This document shows positions 38,703-47,430 of a stretch of 64,000 nucleotides of DNA, piece after piece. The translations under genes were made by a program, and so were the position numbers. The first letter of the stretch is position 1. The number at the start of each line of letters is the position of its first letter. A model generated the notes under the pieces. That model searched no databases, was not told where the DNA came from, and saw only the letters and a list, made by a program, of their open reading frames with translations. This stretch comes from IDS-8 sp040902105. GTDB taxonomy: Bacteria; Pseudomonadota; Gammaproteobacteria; Steroidobacterales; Woeseiaceae. The stretch lies in assembly GCA_040902105.1 (NCBI GenBank), contig JBBDXW010000052.1, forward strand, positions 254,758 to 318,757, given 5' to 3'.

Positions 38703-38923
38703 TTCCGCCTCCACTCCGGCATTTCGCTGTCCAGTATCGTTTCCAGGGACTCCAGCCGTTCCTCGAATCTCTGGGACATTGACCACATGTCCTCCAGCAG
38801 CTTCTCGTCGCCGCCCGAGATCTCCCGCGACCGCTTCCACTGGGTAATGAAGTACAAAATAATGAAGAGCGGAGCCGGGACAGCGATAAAGACAATTAAC
38901 GCGATACCAATATATTCGCTCAA
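38699..38923 (-). CDS. pspB: phage shock protein B
   Basis: Product of 74 aa, the same length as E. coli PspB. N-terminal membrane helix (GIALIVFIAVPAPLFIILYF), then a coiled coil MWSMSQRFEERLESLETILD and the family ending EMPEWRRK. It lies between pspA (12 bp upstream) and pspC (4-bp overlap). Confidence 0.92.
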   Translation of the reverse strand: MSEYIGIALIVFIAVPAPLFIILYFITQWKRSREISGGDEKLLEDMWSMSQRFEERLESLETILDSEMPEWRRK

Positions 38924-38935
38924 GGTCGCCCCCGA

Positions 38936-39625
38936 TTATTTGGGTTCAGTCGTCGTCTGTCCCGCCCGGCCGGCCACGCGCTGCTTGAGTGCGTCAAGCT
39001 CTCGTGCCACCGCTTCCTCGGACTCCAGGCTGACAAATTCATGTTTCAGATCCTTGGGTAAGCCCAGATCGTACGCCTCAACACGTCCCTCGACGTCGTC
39101 GATGCGCCGCGTGTACTGCTCGAAGCGCACCAGGGCATCGTCGATCTTGTAGTCGTGGATCTTTCTCCTTGCAGCCAGCCTGCTGTTGGCGGTTTTGTGC
39201 CTGGCCAATAACGACTTCTGCCGCGCCTTTGCATCCTGCAGCTTGCTTTCGAGCCTTGAGATATCGTCGTTGAGTTTGGACAGGCTTTCGTCAACTGCAA
39301 GGTAGTCTGCCTTGATCGCGTCCGCCGCAGCGGTCGTTCGCGACTTCTCGATCAATGCCGCCTTGGCGAGATCTTCGCGCCCCTTGCGCAAGGCGAGTTC
39401 GGCTTTCGACTCCCATTCCTGCTGTTCGCGCTCCAGGGTTTCGAGCCTGCGGTTCAGGTCTTTCTTGTCCGCTATCGAACGCGCAGCCGCCGAGCGAACC
39501 TCGACCAGCGTGTCCTCCATTTCCTGGATCATCAGGCGGACAATCTTCTCCGGGTCCTCCGCCTTGTCCAGGATTGCATTGATATTCGAATTCACGATAT
39601 CGCTGAATCTCGTGAAAATGCCCAT
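38936..39625 (-). CDS. pspA: phage shock protein A
   Basis: Product of 229 aa, nearly all coiled coil, starting with the amphipathic helix GIFTRFSDIVNSNINAILDK that binds stressed membrane, then EDPEKIVRLMIQEMEDTLVE. PspA inhibits PspF in the cytosol and forms ESCRT-III-like scaffolds at damaged membrane. First gene of the minus-strand operon pspA-pspB-pspC-PspC2-PspB2-like, preceded by a sigma-54 promoter. Confidence 0.96.
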   Translation of the reverse strand: MGIFTRFSDIVNSNINAILDKAEDPEKIVRLMIQEMEDTLVEVRSAAARSIADKKDLNRRLETLEREQQEWESKAELALRKGREDLAKAALIEKSRTTAAADAIKADYLAVDESLSKLNDDISRLESKLQDAKARQKSLLARHKTANSRLAARRKIHDYKIDDALVRFEQYTRRIDDVEGRVEAYDLGLPKDLKHEFVSLESEEAVARELDALKQRVAGRAGQTTTEPK

Positions 39626-39664
39626 AAGTAATTCCTCTGCGTGTGGTTAGGGTCACGCACTGCA

Positions 39665-39682
39665 TTGCAGAAACCGTGCCAA
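39665..39682 (-). promoter_or_regulatory. sigma-54 promoter of the psp operon
   Basis: On the minus strand TTGGCACGGTTTCTGCAA matches the -24/-12 consensus TGGCAC-N5-TTGCA with one mismatch, about 40 bp ahead of the pspA ATG. The activator gene pspF is divergent next door, the arrangement known from enterobacteria. Confidence 0.9.
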
Positions 39683-39814
39683 TGCCCCGGGAACCCTGTA
39701 AGCATCTGTTATTAAAGTCTTTTCTAGATTCTTCGGGGTCCAATTCGAGACCGCCGAGAGGGCGGATTTAACGCTGTATTCGCTATTTTCGCCGCACTCT
39801 GGTCAAATGCGCCA

Positions 39815-40852
39815 ATGCGTAACGACAAGCCCGTCCAGCCGATCATCGGTGAAGCCCCGGCCTTTCTCGAAATGCTGGAGCATGTGTCCCGCGCCGCGCC
39901 GCTCGCCAAGCCCGTGCTGGTGGTCGGCGAGCGCGGTACCGGCAAGGAACTGATCGCATCGCGCCTGCACTTTCTTTCGGCCCGCTGGGAGCAGCCGCTG
40001 GTCAAGGTCAACTGCGCAACCCTGACCGAGTCTATTCTCGAGTCGGAGTTGTTCGGCCACGAAGCCGGCGCGTTCACCGGCGCAGCCAGGACCCACGTGG
40101 GGCATTTCGAACGTGCGGACGGCGGCACACTGGTTCTCGACGAACTGGCGACGATCTCGCTGCGCATGCAGGAAAAGATACTGCGCGTAATCGAGTACGG
40201 CGAGCTGCAACGAGTCGGCGGAAGCGACACCATCCAGGTAGACGTACGGATTGTCGGCGCGACCAATGCAAATCTCCAGGCCCTGGCCGCCGACGGCCGA
40301 TTCCGCGAGGATCTTCTGGATCGGCTTGCCTTCGATGTCATCACGGTGCCGCCCCTTCGCGAACGCCTCGAGGACATTCTGCCGCTCTCTTACGCGTTCG
40401 CCGTCAACATGGTCAGCGAACTGAAGCGGCAGTATTTCCCCGGCTTCAGTCCGCGCGCCGCGTCCGCGCTGCTGCGGCACGACTGGCCCGGAAACGTTCG
40501 CGAATTGAAGAATGCGATCGAGCGTTCCATCTATCGTTCCACCGAAGTGGAACAGCAGGTCACTCGCATTGCTTTCGATCCCTTCGACTCGCCGTTCCGC
40601 TTGCGGGAAGAGAAAAAGCAGGATGCCACGAAGGACGCTCCCTCGAAGCCGCAGCATCGGGTCCCCGGATTGCCGGTCGACCTCACGGAACAGGTCAATG
40701 AGACGGAGAAACGCCTGTTGAATGCCGCGCTGGAGAAAGCAAGATTCAATCAGCGGCTCGCCGCGGAGCTGCTGGGTCTCACCTACCATCAGCTGCGGGG
40801 GAAGATCAGGAAACACGGCCTGGAGCGGGCCGGAACGCCGGAACGAGCTTAG
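39815..40852 (+). CDS. pspF: PspF-type sigma-54 enhancer-binding activator
   Basis: Product of 345 aa without an N-terminal regulatory domain, as in PspF. AAA+ domain: Walker A GERGTGKE at 38-45, sigma-54 contact loop GAFTGA at 85-90, Walker B GGTLVLDELATI, arginine finger region GRFREDLLDRLAF. C-terminal Fis-type helix-turn-helix NQRLAAELLGLTYHQLRGK. It drives the divergent psp operon through RNAP-sigma-54 and is held off by PspA. Confidence 0.95.
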   Translation: MRNDKPVQPIIGEAPAFLEMLEHVSRAAPLAKPVLVVGERGTGKELIASRLHFLSARWEQPLVKVNCATLTESILESELFGHEAGAFTGAARTHVGHFERADGGTLVLDELATISLRMQEKILRVIEYGELQRVGGSDTIQVDVRIVGATNANLQALAADGRFREDLLDRLAFDVITVPPLRERLEDILPLSYAFAVNMVSELKRQYFPGFSPRAASALLRHDWPGNVRELKNAIERSIYRSTEVEQQVTRIAFDPFDSPFRLREEKKQDATKDAPSKPQHRVPGLPVDLTEQVNETEKRLLNAALEKARFNQRLAAELLGLTYHQLRGKIRKHGLERAGTPERA

Positions 40853-40867
40853 GGATAAAGCGCCGGG

Positions 40868-41791
40868 TCAGCTATCGTCGCGGTAGCGGCGTATGTAGAT
40901 GGCAGCGGTCGTGAACAGGCCGCAAACGATCAGACCCAGCCAGAGCGAAGGACTGCCGAAGAACTTCGACAAATCGAGAAGCGACAAGAGCCCGGACGGG
41001 ACGTCACCGTCGAAGCGCAATCCCGTCCCGTCATAGCTCAGGACGTCCTTCGTGCTCAGGCCGCGAAACAACGGCAGCTTGCCGGTCCTCACAAAGAGTG
41101 CCTCGAAGAACAGCGAGGTGCCGATCAGACTTTTTTCGAGCATCGGCAGGATGACGATCGGCAGAAAAGCAACGAGCAGGGGCGACCGCCGGGTGAAGGC
41201 GGACACGAACAGGAACCAGCCGATGAATGGTGAAAGCCACAGCGGCAGTGCCAGCAGAAATACGAGAGTCCCGGTCCAGTTATCGCCAAACGGGGTCGCA
41301 CGCCATATGAGGTGCCACACGTTTGCCCCCTGAAAGCCGAGCCAGATGCTTGCGAGCGCAAGAACGATCAGGTGCGTGACGGCGATTACGGCAAACGTGA
41401 CCATCGGTATGACGACCAGCGCGGTCAAGAGCTTCGAGACCACGGTCTCCGCATCGGTGCAGGGCAGCGAGCGCCAGAGCAGTATGCTGCGGTCTTTCCG
41501 CTCGGCATAGAGCGCATCCAGCGAATAAAATACGGTGAGTACCCACATGGCGAGGACCAGAAGACCGGAAACACCGGTCATGAGCACCGAAATGGCAGCC
41601 GAGCGCTCGGCCTCTCCCAGATTCGTCGCGCCCAGGATTGCAATGTCCACCGCCTGGTCGAAGGCGGACACCACGACCTGGCCGGTAATCGCCATGATCG
41701 ACACGATCAGCGCGATGACGACCGGCGTAACGTAGATCGCCCGGTGTTCCCACAACTCGCGCCTTATGAGTGCGACCTGGTTACCGATCAT
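40868..41791 (-). CDS. ABC-2 type transporter permease
   Basis: Product of 307 aa with about six transmembrane helices: YVTPVVIALIVSIMAITGQV, VLMTGVSGLLVLAMWVLTVF, VVIPMVTFAVIAVTHLIVLA, LVFLLALPLWLSPFIGWFL, LLVAFLPIVILPML and the last near LGLIVCGLFTTAAIYI. The DALYAERKDRSILLWRSLP loop is typical of the YtrC/D or MutE-like ABC-2 permeases that accompany GntR/YtrA regulators. Its ATG overlaps the ATPase stop by 4 bp. Substrate unknown; probably envelope or drug related. Confidence 0.9.
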   Translation of the reverse strand: MIGNQVALIRRELWEHRAIYVTPVVIALIVSIMAITGQVVVSAFDQAVDIAILGATNLGEAERSAAISVLMTGVSGLLVLAMWVLTVFYSLDALYAERKDRSILLWRSLPCTDAETVVSKLLTALVVIPMVTFAVIAVTHLIVLALASIWLGFQGANVWHLIWRATPFGDNWTGTLVFLLALPLWLSPFIGWFLFVSAFTRRSPLLVAFLPIVILPMLEKSLIGTSLFFEALFVRTGKLPLFRGLSTKDVLSYDGTGLRFDGDVPSGLLSLLDLSKFFGSPSLWLGLIVCGLFTTAAIYIRRYRDDS

Positions 41792-42645
41792 GCTGCAGCT
41801 CCCTTGACCTTGGCGACAAACAGGTCGGCGATGCCGGGCGTGCGCAATTCACCGAGGCCGAGTAACTGATCGCGCCCGATACCTTCGAATGTCAGCACCT
41901 TTTTGCCGAATACGTCGCGCTCGAATATCGGATTCAGGCGACGGGCGCGTTCCGCGTTTTCGCCGGACGTCATCAATTCGACGTAACGCTCCGGCAGTGC
42001 GTCCATGCTGGCGTGCAATACGATGCGGCCATCGTTGATGAACATGACGTCGGTCAGCAAGTTCTCGATTTCCTCGACCTGGTGCGTCGTAATAAGGATG
42101 GTCCTTTCCTTGTCGAAGTAATCGTTCAGCAGGTTTCCGTAGAACTCCTTGCGGAAGATGATATCGAGCCCGATGGTCGGCTCGTCCAGGACCAGCAATT
42201 TTGCGTCGATCGCGGTGATGATCGACAGGTGCAACTGCGTGACCATGCCTTTCGACAGTTCGCGGATTTTTGCCTTTGGCCGTATTTTGGTGCGGGCCAG
42301 AAGCTCTTCGGCGCGCGCGCGTGAAAACCGGGGATGCACCGACTCGACGAAGTCGATCAGCTGGCTGACACGCATCCATCGGGGCAGGACTGCGACATCG
42401 GCGATGAAGGAGATGTTTTGCATCAGCTCCTTGCGCTGCCGGAAGGGGTCGAGCCCGAGCACCGACAAGCTGCCCTCGCAGTCGGTCAAACCAAGTACCG
42501 CCTTGAGGAGCGTGGTCTTGCCCGCACCGTTCGGGCCGATGAGGCCCATGATTTTGCCTTTCTCGATCTCGAAGCTGACGTCATCGACGGCGCGCATGGC
42601 GCCGAAAGATTTCGAAACATTCCGCGCGCTCACCAGGCTAGTCAT
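41788..42645 (-). CDS. ABC transporter ATP-binding protein
   Basis: Product of 285 aa from ATG 42645 with a GGGGGAAG SD. Walker A GPNGAGKTT, signature LSKGM (the GG pair of LSGGQ is changed, as in several YtrB-like ATPases), Walker B KLLVLDEPTIGLD and switch His in ITTHQVEE. It pairs with the downstream permease; its start lies within the last codons of the GntR gene (8-bp overlap). Confidence 0.93.
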   Translation of the reverse strand: MTSLVSARNVSKSFGAMRAVDDVSFEIEKGKIMGLIGPNGAGKTTLLKAVLGLTDCEGSLSVLGLDPFRQRKELMQNISFIADVAVLPRWMRVSQLIDFVESVHPRFSRARAEELLARTKIRPKAKIRELSKGMVTQLHLSIITAIDAKLLVLDEPTIGLDIIFRKEFYGNLLNDYFDKERTILITTHQVEEIENLLTDVMFINDGRIVLHASMDALPERYVELMTSGENAERARRLNPIFERDVFGKKVLTFEGIGRDQLLGLGELRTPGIADLFVAKVKGAAA

Positions 42646-43027
42646 CTTTCTTCCCCCGTTCCGACGCGGATGCCCGATCGACGCTTCGCAGCAGCGTTTC
42701 GACATCCAGCCCGAGGCGCTCAATCGTTGCAGCGACCCTGGGCCACTCTTTATCGATAAAGCGCTGCCGTTCGTCCTTCAGCAGATTCTTTCGTGCGCCC
42801 TCCGTGACGAACATGCCGCGGCCGCGTTTCTTTTCCACCAGCCCTTCGTCGACGAGTTCCTGATAGCCTTTCAATACGGTCAGGGGATTGAGGCGGTATT
42901 CCGCCGCAACGTTCCGGACCGAAGGAAGTGCGTCGCCGTCGCCGAGCACGCCTTCGAGGATCATTGCGACCACCCGGTCCCGCAACTGGCGGTAAATCGG
43001 AAGGTCTTCGTTCCATTTGGGATCCAT
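42638..43027 (-). CDS. GntR family transcriptional regulator, YtrA subfamily
   Basis: Product of 129 aa from ATG 43027 (starts MDPKWNEDLPIYRQL, the usual YtrA beginning); an ATG seven codons earlier at 43048 is possible. Winged helix with DALPSVRNVAAEYRLNPLTV and LVDEGLVEKKRGRGMFV, then a short helical dimerisation tail, which defines YtrA. It should repress its own operon through the palindrome at 43411-43436. Cotranscribed with the ABC genes. Confidence 0.92.
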   Translation of the reverse strand: MDPKWNEDLPIYRQLRDRVVAMILEGVLGDGDALPSVRNVAAEYRLNPLTVLKGYQELVDEGLVEKKRGRGMFVTEGARKNLLKDERQRFIDKEWPRVAATIERLGLDVETLLRSVDRASASERGKKDD

Positions 43028-43169
43028 TCTGTGTCCGATGCCTGTCATTCGTCGTTGTCGGCAGGCGCGCGGCGACCGCGCAAGGCGACGCCGGCACCGG
43101 AGCCTATGTTAGCAGGCCGGCCGACCGTCTCCGGGCTTTCGACGCCTGGTACGAATGACATGACAGGCT

Positions 43170-43355
43170 TCATTCGTCGATGTCGCTGCGCACCGGCGCC
43201 TCGATCGTGCTCGCGAAACAGCCCGACGCCCGCGCTTCCGTCTGCAGATTCGCCCGCGCCTGATTTGCGAGCGAAATGGCCGTCAGGATCAGGAACAGCA
43301 GCAGCAGTGCCAGTCCGATGAAATAATCCGATATGTTGCCGTTTCTGGTTTTCAT
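43170..43355 (-). CDS. small single-pass membrane protein at the head of the GntR-ABC operon
   Basis: Product of 61 aa. One membrane helix (YFIGLALLLLFLILTAISLA) and a short tail ending VRSDIDE with one Cys. It lies between the GntR operator palindrome and the regulator gene (142 bp to the ATG at 43027), on the same strand, so it is probably the first gene of the operon. No family recognised. Confidence 0.55.
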   Translation of the reverse strand: MKTRNGNISDYFIGLALLLLFLILTAISLANQARANLQTEARASGCFASTIEAPVRSDIDE

Positions 43356-43410
43356 TTCTCACTCCACTTGCTATTTCCGGCAAAGCCCCGCTTCGCCCTC
43401 GTTGGTGACC

Positions 43411-43436
43411 TAGTGTTATAGTGAACTATAACACTA
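43411..43436. promoter_or_regulatory. operator palindrome for the GntR/YtrA regulator
   Basis: Perfect inverted repeat with 11-bp arms TAGTGTTATAG / CTATAACACTA around TGAA, in an otherwise GC-rich region, 56 bp upstream of the first gene. AT-rich GTGTTATA...TATAACAC dyads fit GntR-family operators that overlap their own promoter. Confidence 0.85.
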
Positions 43437-43842
43437 AATTCTAGGATTGCAAGCGGCCGCCAAAGTTCCTTCAAAAAGCCGCGCCCGGCACCGGTAGTCC
43501 TCCTTTCACGGAACCCATTGAAATCACTGAAGTCACGGGCCGCCGGCACTGGCCCAGCGCGGAAGCGACCGGCGACGCGGCCAAGAAGAAGCCTGCCACG
43601 GAGCAGGTGGGCGTCGGGGGGTGTTCCACAAAGCGAGTTTCCCGTGTCTGAGCGACTGGAATACCCCCCGGCGCGCCCCTGCGGCGCCCGGCCGTAGTCC
43701 GGGGGGCACCCCCGGGACCCGCCTCAGTCGCGATCCCCGATGCCGTTGCGGCGTCTCTCCCGCCTTGTGTACAGTGAGCGCCGCATCGCGCAGTAACGGC
43801 GTGCTTTCAACCCGTCGAATCACCCTTTAAAAAGGTCCTGGA
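43437..43842. other. 400-bp GC-rich gap upstream of mdh
   Basis: No credible gene. It contains G/C runs that can pair (GGGGGG-containing stretch near 43615-43621 with CCCCCC near 43664; GGGGGGCACCCCC near 43700). The mdh SD/leader is at the right end (AAAAAGGTCCTGGA). A structured leader is possible but not recognised. Confidence 0.45.
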
Positions 43843-44820
43843 ATGAAAAAACCCGTTCGCGTCGCCATCACCGGCGCCGCCGGCCAGATCGGCTATCAGC
43901 TCGCCTTTCGTATCGCCTCCGGTCAAATGCTGGGCGCCGACCAGCCGGTCATCCTGCAGTTGCTGGAAATTCCGCCGGCGCTGCCCGCATTGCGGGGCGT
44001 CGTCATGGAACTGGACGACTGTGCGTTTGCGCCGCTTGCCGGCATCGTGGCAACGGACGACGCGGCAAAAGCGTTCAGGGACGTGGAATTCGCATTACTG
44101 GTGGGGGCCCGGCCGCGCGGCCCGGGCATGGAACGAAACGATCTGCTCGAAGCAAACGCCCGGATTTTCTCGGCCCAGGGCAAGGCGCTCAACGAACACG
44201 CGAGCCGGGACATTCGCGTCCTTGTTGTCGGCAATCCCGCCAACACCAACGCCTTGATTACGCGCTCTAACGCCCCGGACATCGACCCCGGGAGGTTCAC
44301 GGCAATGACCCGCCTGGACCACAACAGGGCAATCGCGCAACTCGCCGCTAAAACGGGCGCGCATGTCACCGACGTTCGGCAGATGATTATCTGGGGCAAT
44401 CATTCGGCGACGCAGTACCCCGATATCCACCCTACAACCGTTCGCGGCGTCCCGGCCACCGATCTCGTGGAAAATGCGTGGTATACGGACGAATTCATCC
44501 CCGCCGTCCAGCAACGCGGCGCTGCCGTCATCAAGGCGCGGGGCGCATCGTCCGCGGCATCTGCCGCCTCCGCCGCGATCGATCACATGCACGACTGGGC
44601 CCTTGGCTCGCGCAATGACGACTGGGTCAGCATGGCGGTGCCGGCCGACGGCAGTTACGGCGTTGAAGAAGGTATCGTGTATTCCTTCCCGGTGCGTTGC
44701 AAAGGCGGTGATTACGAGATCGTCAGGGATGTGGACTTGAACGACTTCAGCCGGGAGCGCATGGCGGTCACGGCCGCGGAGCTGCGCGGAGAACGCGAAG
44801 CGATAGAGAACCTGTTGTAG
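43843..44820 (+). CDS. mdh: malate dehydrogenase (NAD)
   Basis: Product of 325 aa, the cytosolic-type MDH found in many proteobacteria. NAD fold GAAGQIGYQLAFRIASG, substrate arginines in GARPRGPGMERNDLL and MTRLDHNRA, catalytic His in IWGNHSATQYPD. It interconverts malate and oxaloacetate in the TCA cycle. The next gene, fadE, follows by 24 bp, so beta-oxidation and the TCA cycle may be coexpressed. Confidence 0.96.
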   Translation: MKKPVRVAITGAAGQIGYQLAFRIASGQMLGADQPVILQLLEIPPALPALRGVVMELDDCAFAPLAGIVATDDAAKAFRDVEFALLVGARPRGPGMERNDLLEANARIFSAQGKALNEHASRDIRVLVVGNPANTNALITRSNAPDIDPGRFTAMTRLDHNRAIAQLAAKTGAHVTDVRQMIIWGNHSATQYPDIHPTTVRGVPATDLVENAWYTDEFIPAVQQRGAAVIKARGASSAASAASAAIDHMHDWALGSRNDDWVSMAVPADGSYGVEEGIVYSFPVRCKGGDYEIVRDVDLNDFSRERMAVTAAELRGEREAIENLL

Positions 44821-44844
44821 CATGTAGAAAACAAGGAAATAAAC

Positions 44845-47421
44845 GTGTCCAGTTTTGTTGCGAGTCTTTTGTGGTTTCTGCTGTTTGTCGGCGGCGCCAT
44901 CTATCTTGCCTACAACAGAGTCAACCTGTTCACTTCGACCGTGGCGGCGGGCGTCGTCCTTTTTGCCTACACCGTTTTTGGTTCCGGTTCGTTTCTCTGG
45001 CTGCTTTTCCTGTGGTTGCTGTTCGGCGTTCTGGTCGTTCCGAACCTGCGTGACTTCCGGCGCGAGAAAATCACCCGCCCCGCGCTCGATATCTATCGCA
45101 CGATGTTGCCCTCGATGTCCGATACCGAAAGAGACGCACTCGAGGCAGGCAACGTCTGGTGGGACGGCGAATTGTTTTCCGGAATGCCGGACTGGGACCG
45201 GCTGATGTCGTTCCCGGCACCGAAGCTCTCCGACGAGGAACAGGCATTCATCGACGGACCCTGCGAGGAGCTGTGCCGGATGCTGGACGACTGGGATATC
45301 TCCCACGAACGCGGCGACATGTCTCCCGCAGTCTGGCAATTCATCAAACAGCATAAATTTTTCGCAATGATCATTCCGAAACAGTACGGCGGCCTCGAAT
45401 TCTCCGCCTATGCGAACGCGATGGTCATTGCCAAGCTCGCGAGCCGCAGCACGACGGCGTCGTCGACGGTCGGCGTGCCGAATTCACTCGGGCCCGCGGA
45501 GTTGCTTCTGCACTACGGCACGGAAGAACAGAAGCAGCGCTATCTGCCGGGACTCGCGTCCGGGAAGGAAATACCGTGCTTCGCGTTGACGTCGCCGCAG
45601 GCAGGATCGGATGCCGCGGCGATCATCGACAGCGGTGTCGTATGCAAAGGCGAGTGGGAGGGCGAAGAAATTGTCGGTATTCGCCTGAACTGGGAGAAGC
45701 GTTACATCACTCTCGCCCCGATCGCCACGGTGCTTGGTCTCGCATTCAAACTCTACGATCCGGACCATCTGATCGGAGATCGCGATGAATACGGCATTAC
45801 GGCGGCGCTTATTCCGACCGCGACACCCGGCGTGCAGACGGGCAGGCGCCACCTGCCGCTCGCCACACCGTTCCAGAACGGCCCGACCAGCGGCAAGGAC
45901 GTGTTCGTGCCGCTCGATTACATCATCGGCGGCCAGGAAATGGCCGGCAAGGGCTGGAAAATGCTCGTGGAGCTGCTGTCGGTCGGTCGCGCCATTACCT
46001 TGCCGTCGACCGCGGCGGGCGGCGGGCAGAGCGCGGCGTATGCGACCGGCGCTTACGCGCAGCTAAGGAAGCAGTTCAACCTGCCGGTTGCAAAATTCGA
46101 GGGTGTCGGCGAAGCCCTGACCCGGATTGCGGGTCACACGTATATTATGAATGCGGCCGTCTCCGTCACGTCCGGCGCGATCGACCAGGGCGAGAAGCCC
46201 GCAGTCCCTGCGGCAATCCTTAAATATCATTGCACCGAACTCGGCCGCAAAGTCGCGAACGACGCGATGGACGTGCACGGCGGCAAAGGCATCATGATGG
46301 GGCCCGGCAATTACCTCGCCCGCAGCTACATGGCTACGCCGATAGCGATCACCGTCGAAGGAGCGAACATTCTCACGCGCAGCCTGATCATCTTCGGACA
46401 GGGGGCCGTGCGCTGTCACCCGTTCGTGCTGCGCGAACTCTATGCCGCGCAGGATGAGAATCGCGAGCGCGGCCTGACCGAGTTCGATGACGCGCTTTTT
46501 TCTCACATCGGCTATGCCATCAGCAATCTCGCGCGCGCGTTTTTCCTTGCGCTGACGTTCGCCAAGTTCAGCCGCGTCCCTCTCAACACCCCGACACGGC
46601 GCTACTACCAGAATATCAATCGCTACAGCGCCGCGTTTGCACTTGCCTCCGATGCTGCGATGCTGACATTAGGCGGAAAGCTCAAGCAGAAGGAACTGCT
46701 GTCCGCGAGGCTCGGGGACGTGCTGAGCTCGATGTACCTCGCTTCCACGGTGCTGAAGCATTTCGAGAACCAGGGGCGCCCGGCGGCCGACCTGCCGCTG
46801 GTCGAGTGGTCCGTGCGCACGTTGATGTACCAGGCACAGGAGCATTTGCACAGCTTCCTGCGCAATTTCCCGAACCGGCCGGTCGCGTTCTTCCTGCGTT
46901 GCTTCATATTTCCGCGCGGCCGGACCTATTCGTCGCCGTCCGACGAACTCGGCCAGAAGATCGTGGACCTCGTCACTCGCAGCGGCGAAGCGCGAGAACG
47001 CCTGAGTCAGCAGGCTTACACCACCATCGAGCCCGGTAATCCCGTCGGCTTGCTCGCTGAAGCGCTTGCGCTGTCGGAACAACTGGCACCGCTCGAGAAC
47101 AGACTGCGGCAGGCGCGAAAGGAAGGCTTGATCGACTCCGAGTATCTGGGCCATCAGATCGAGGAAGCGGCAAGCGCAGAAGTCATTAACAAGGACGAGG
47201 CCGCACGCCTTCGAAGCTACCACGAGAAATTGATGGTGCTGATGGCCGTGGACGATTTTCCGGCCGGGGAGATCGGCCGCGTCGGCGCCGCGGGTTCTGA
47301 TTCCAGTCAGGAACACGAGTCGCCGAGGCCGGCTGCAAGAAGCGCAGCCAGATCAAAGGCAATGATGAAAAAGAAATCGTCGGCCAGTAAGAAAAAGGCG
47401 TCGGCTCCTGGAGAAGACTGA
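44845..47421 (+). CDS. fadE: acyl-CoA dehydrogenase, membrane-anchored FadE type
   Basis: Product of 858 aa from GTG 44845 with an AAGGAAA SD. Two N-terminal membrane helices (SLLWFLLFVGGAIYLAYNRV and FLWLLFLWLLFGVLVV), then the acyl-CoA dehydrogenase core from about 80: YGGLEFSAYANAMV, FALTSPQAGSDAA, DVHGGKGIMMGPGN. The C-terminal DUF1974 part matches E. coli FadE (814 aa). It introduces the first double bond in fatty acyl-CoA beta-oxidation. The extra Lys/Ser-rich tail (KKKSSASKKKAS) is not general for the family. Confidence 0.95.
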   Translation: MSSFVASLLWFLLFVGGAIYLAYNRVNLFTSTVAAGVVLFAYTVFGSGSFLWLLFLWLLFGVLVVPNLRDFRREKITRPALDIYRTMLPSMSDTERDALEAGNVWWDGELFSGMPDWDRLMSFPAPKLSDEEQAFIDGPCEELCRMLDDWDISHERGDMSPAVWQFIKQHKFFAMIIPKQYGGLEFSAYANAMVIAKLASRSTTASSTVGVPNSLGPAELLLHYGTEEQKQRYLPGLASGKEIPCFALTSPQAGSDAAAIIDSGVVCKGEWEGEEIVGIRLNWEKRYITLAPIATVLGLAFKLYDPDHLIGDRDEYGITAALIPTATPGVQTGRRHLPLATPFQNGPTSGKDVFVPLDYIIGGQEMAGKGWKMLVELLSVGRAITLPSTAAGGGQSAAYATGAYAQLRKQFNLPVAKFEGVGEALTRIAGHTYIMNAAVSVTSGAIDQGEKPAVPAAILKYHCTELGRKVANDAMDVHGGKGIMMGPGNYLARSYMATPIAITVEGANILTRSLIIFGQGAVRCHPFVLRELYAAQDENRERGLTEFDDALFSHIGYAISNLARAFFLALTFAKFSRVPLNTPTRRYYQNINRYSAAFALASDAAMLTLGGKLKQKELLSARLGDVLSSMYLASTVLKHFENQGRPAADLPLVEWSVRTLMYQAQEHLHSFLRNFPNRPVAFFLRCFIFPRGRTYSSPSDELGQKIVDLVTRSGEARERLSQQAYTTIEPGNPVGLLAEALALSEQLAPLENRLRQARKEGLIDSEYLGHQIEEAASAEVINKDEAARLRSYHEKLMVLMAVDDFPAGEIGRVGAAGSDSSQEHESPRPAARSAARSKAMMKKKSSASKKKASAPGED

Positions 47422-47430
47422 CAGCACACT

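Noticed and set aside
43533..43823. 96-codon minus-strand frame upstream of mdh
   Set aside because: Arg/Pro-rich composition typical of chance frames in GC-rich DNA, and no SD.
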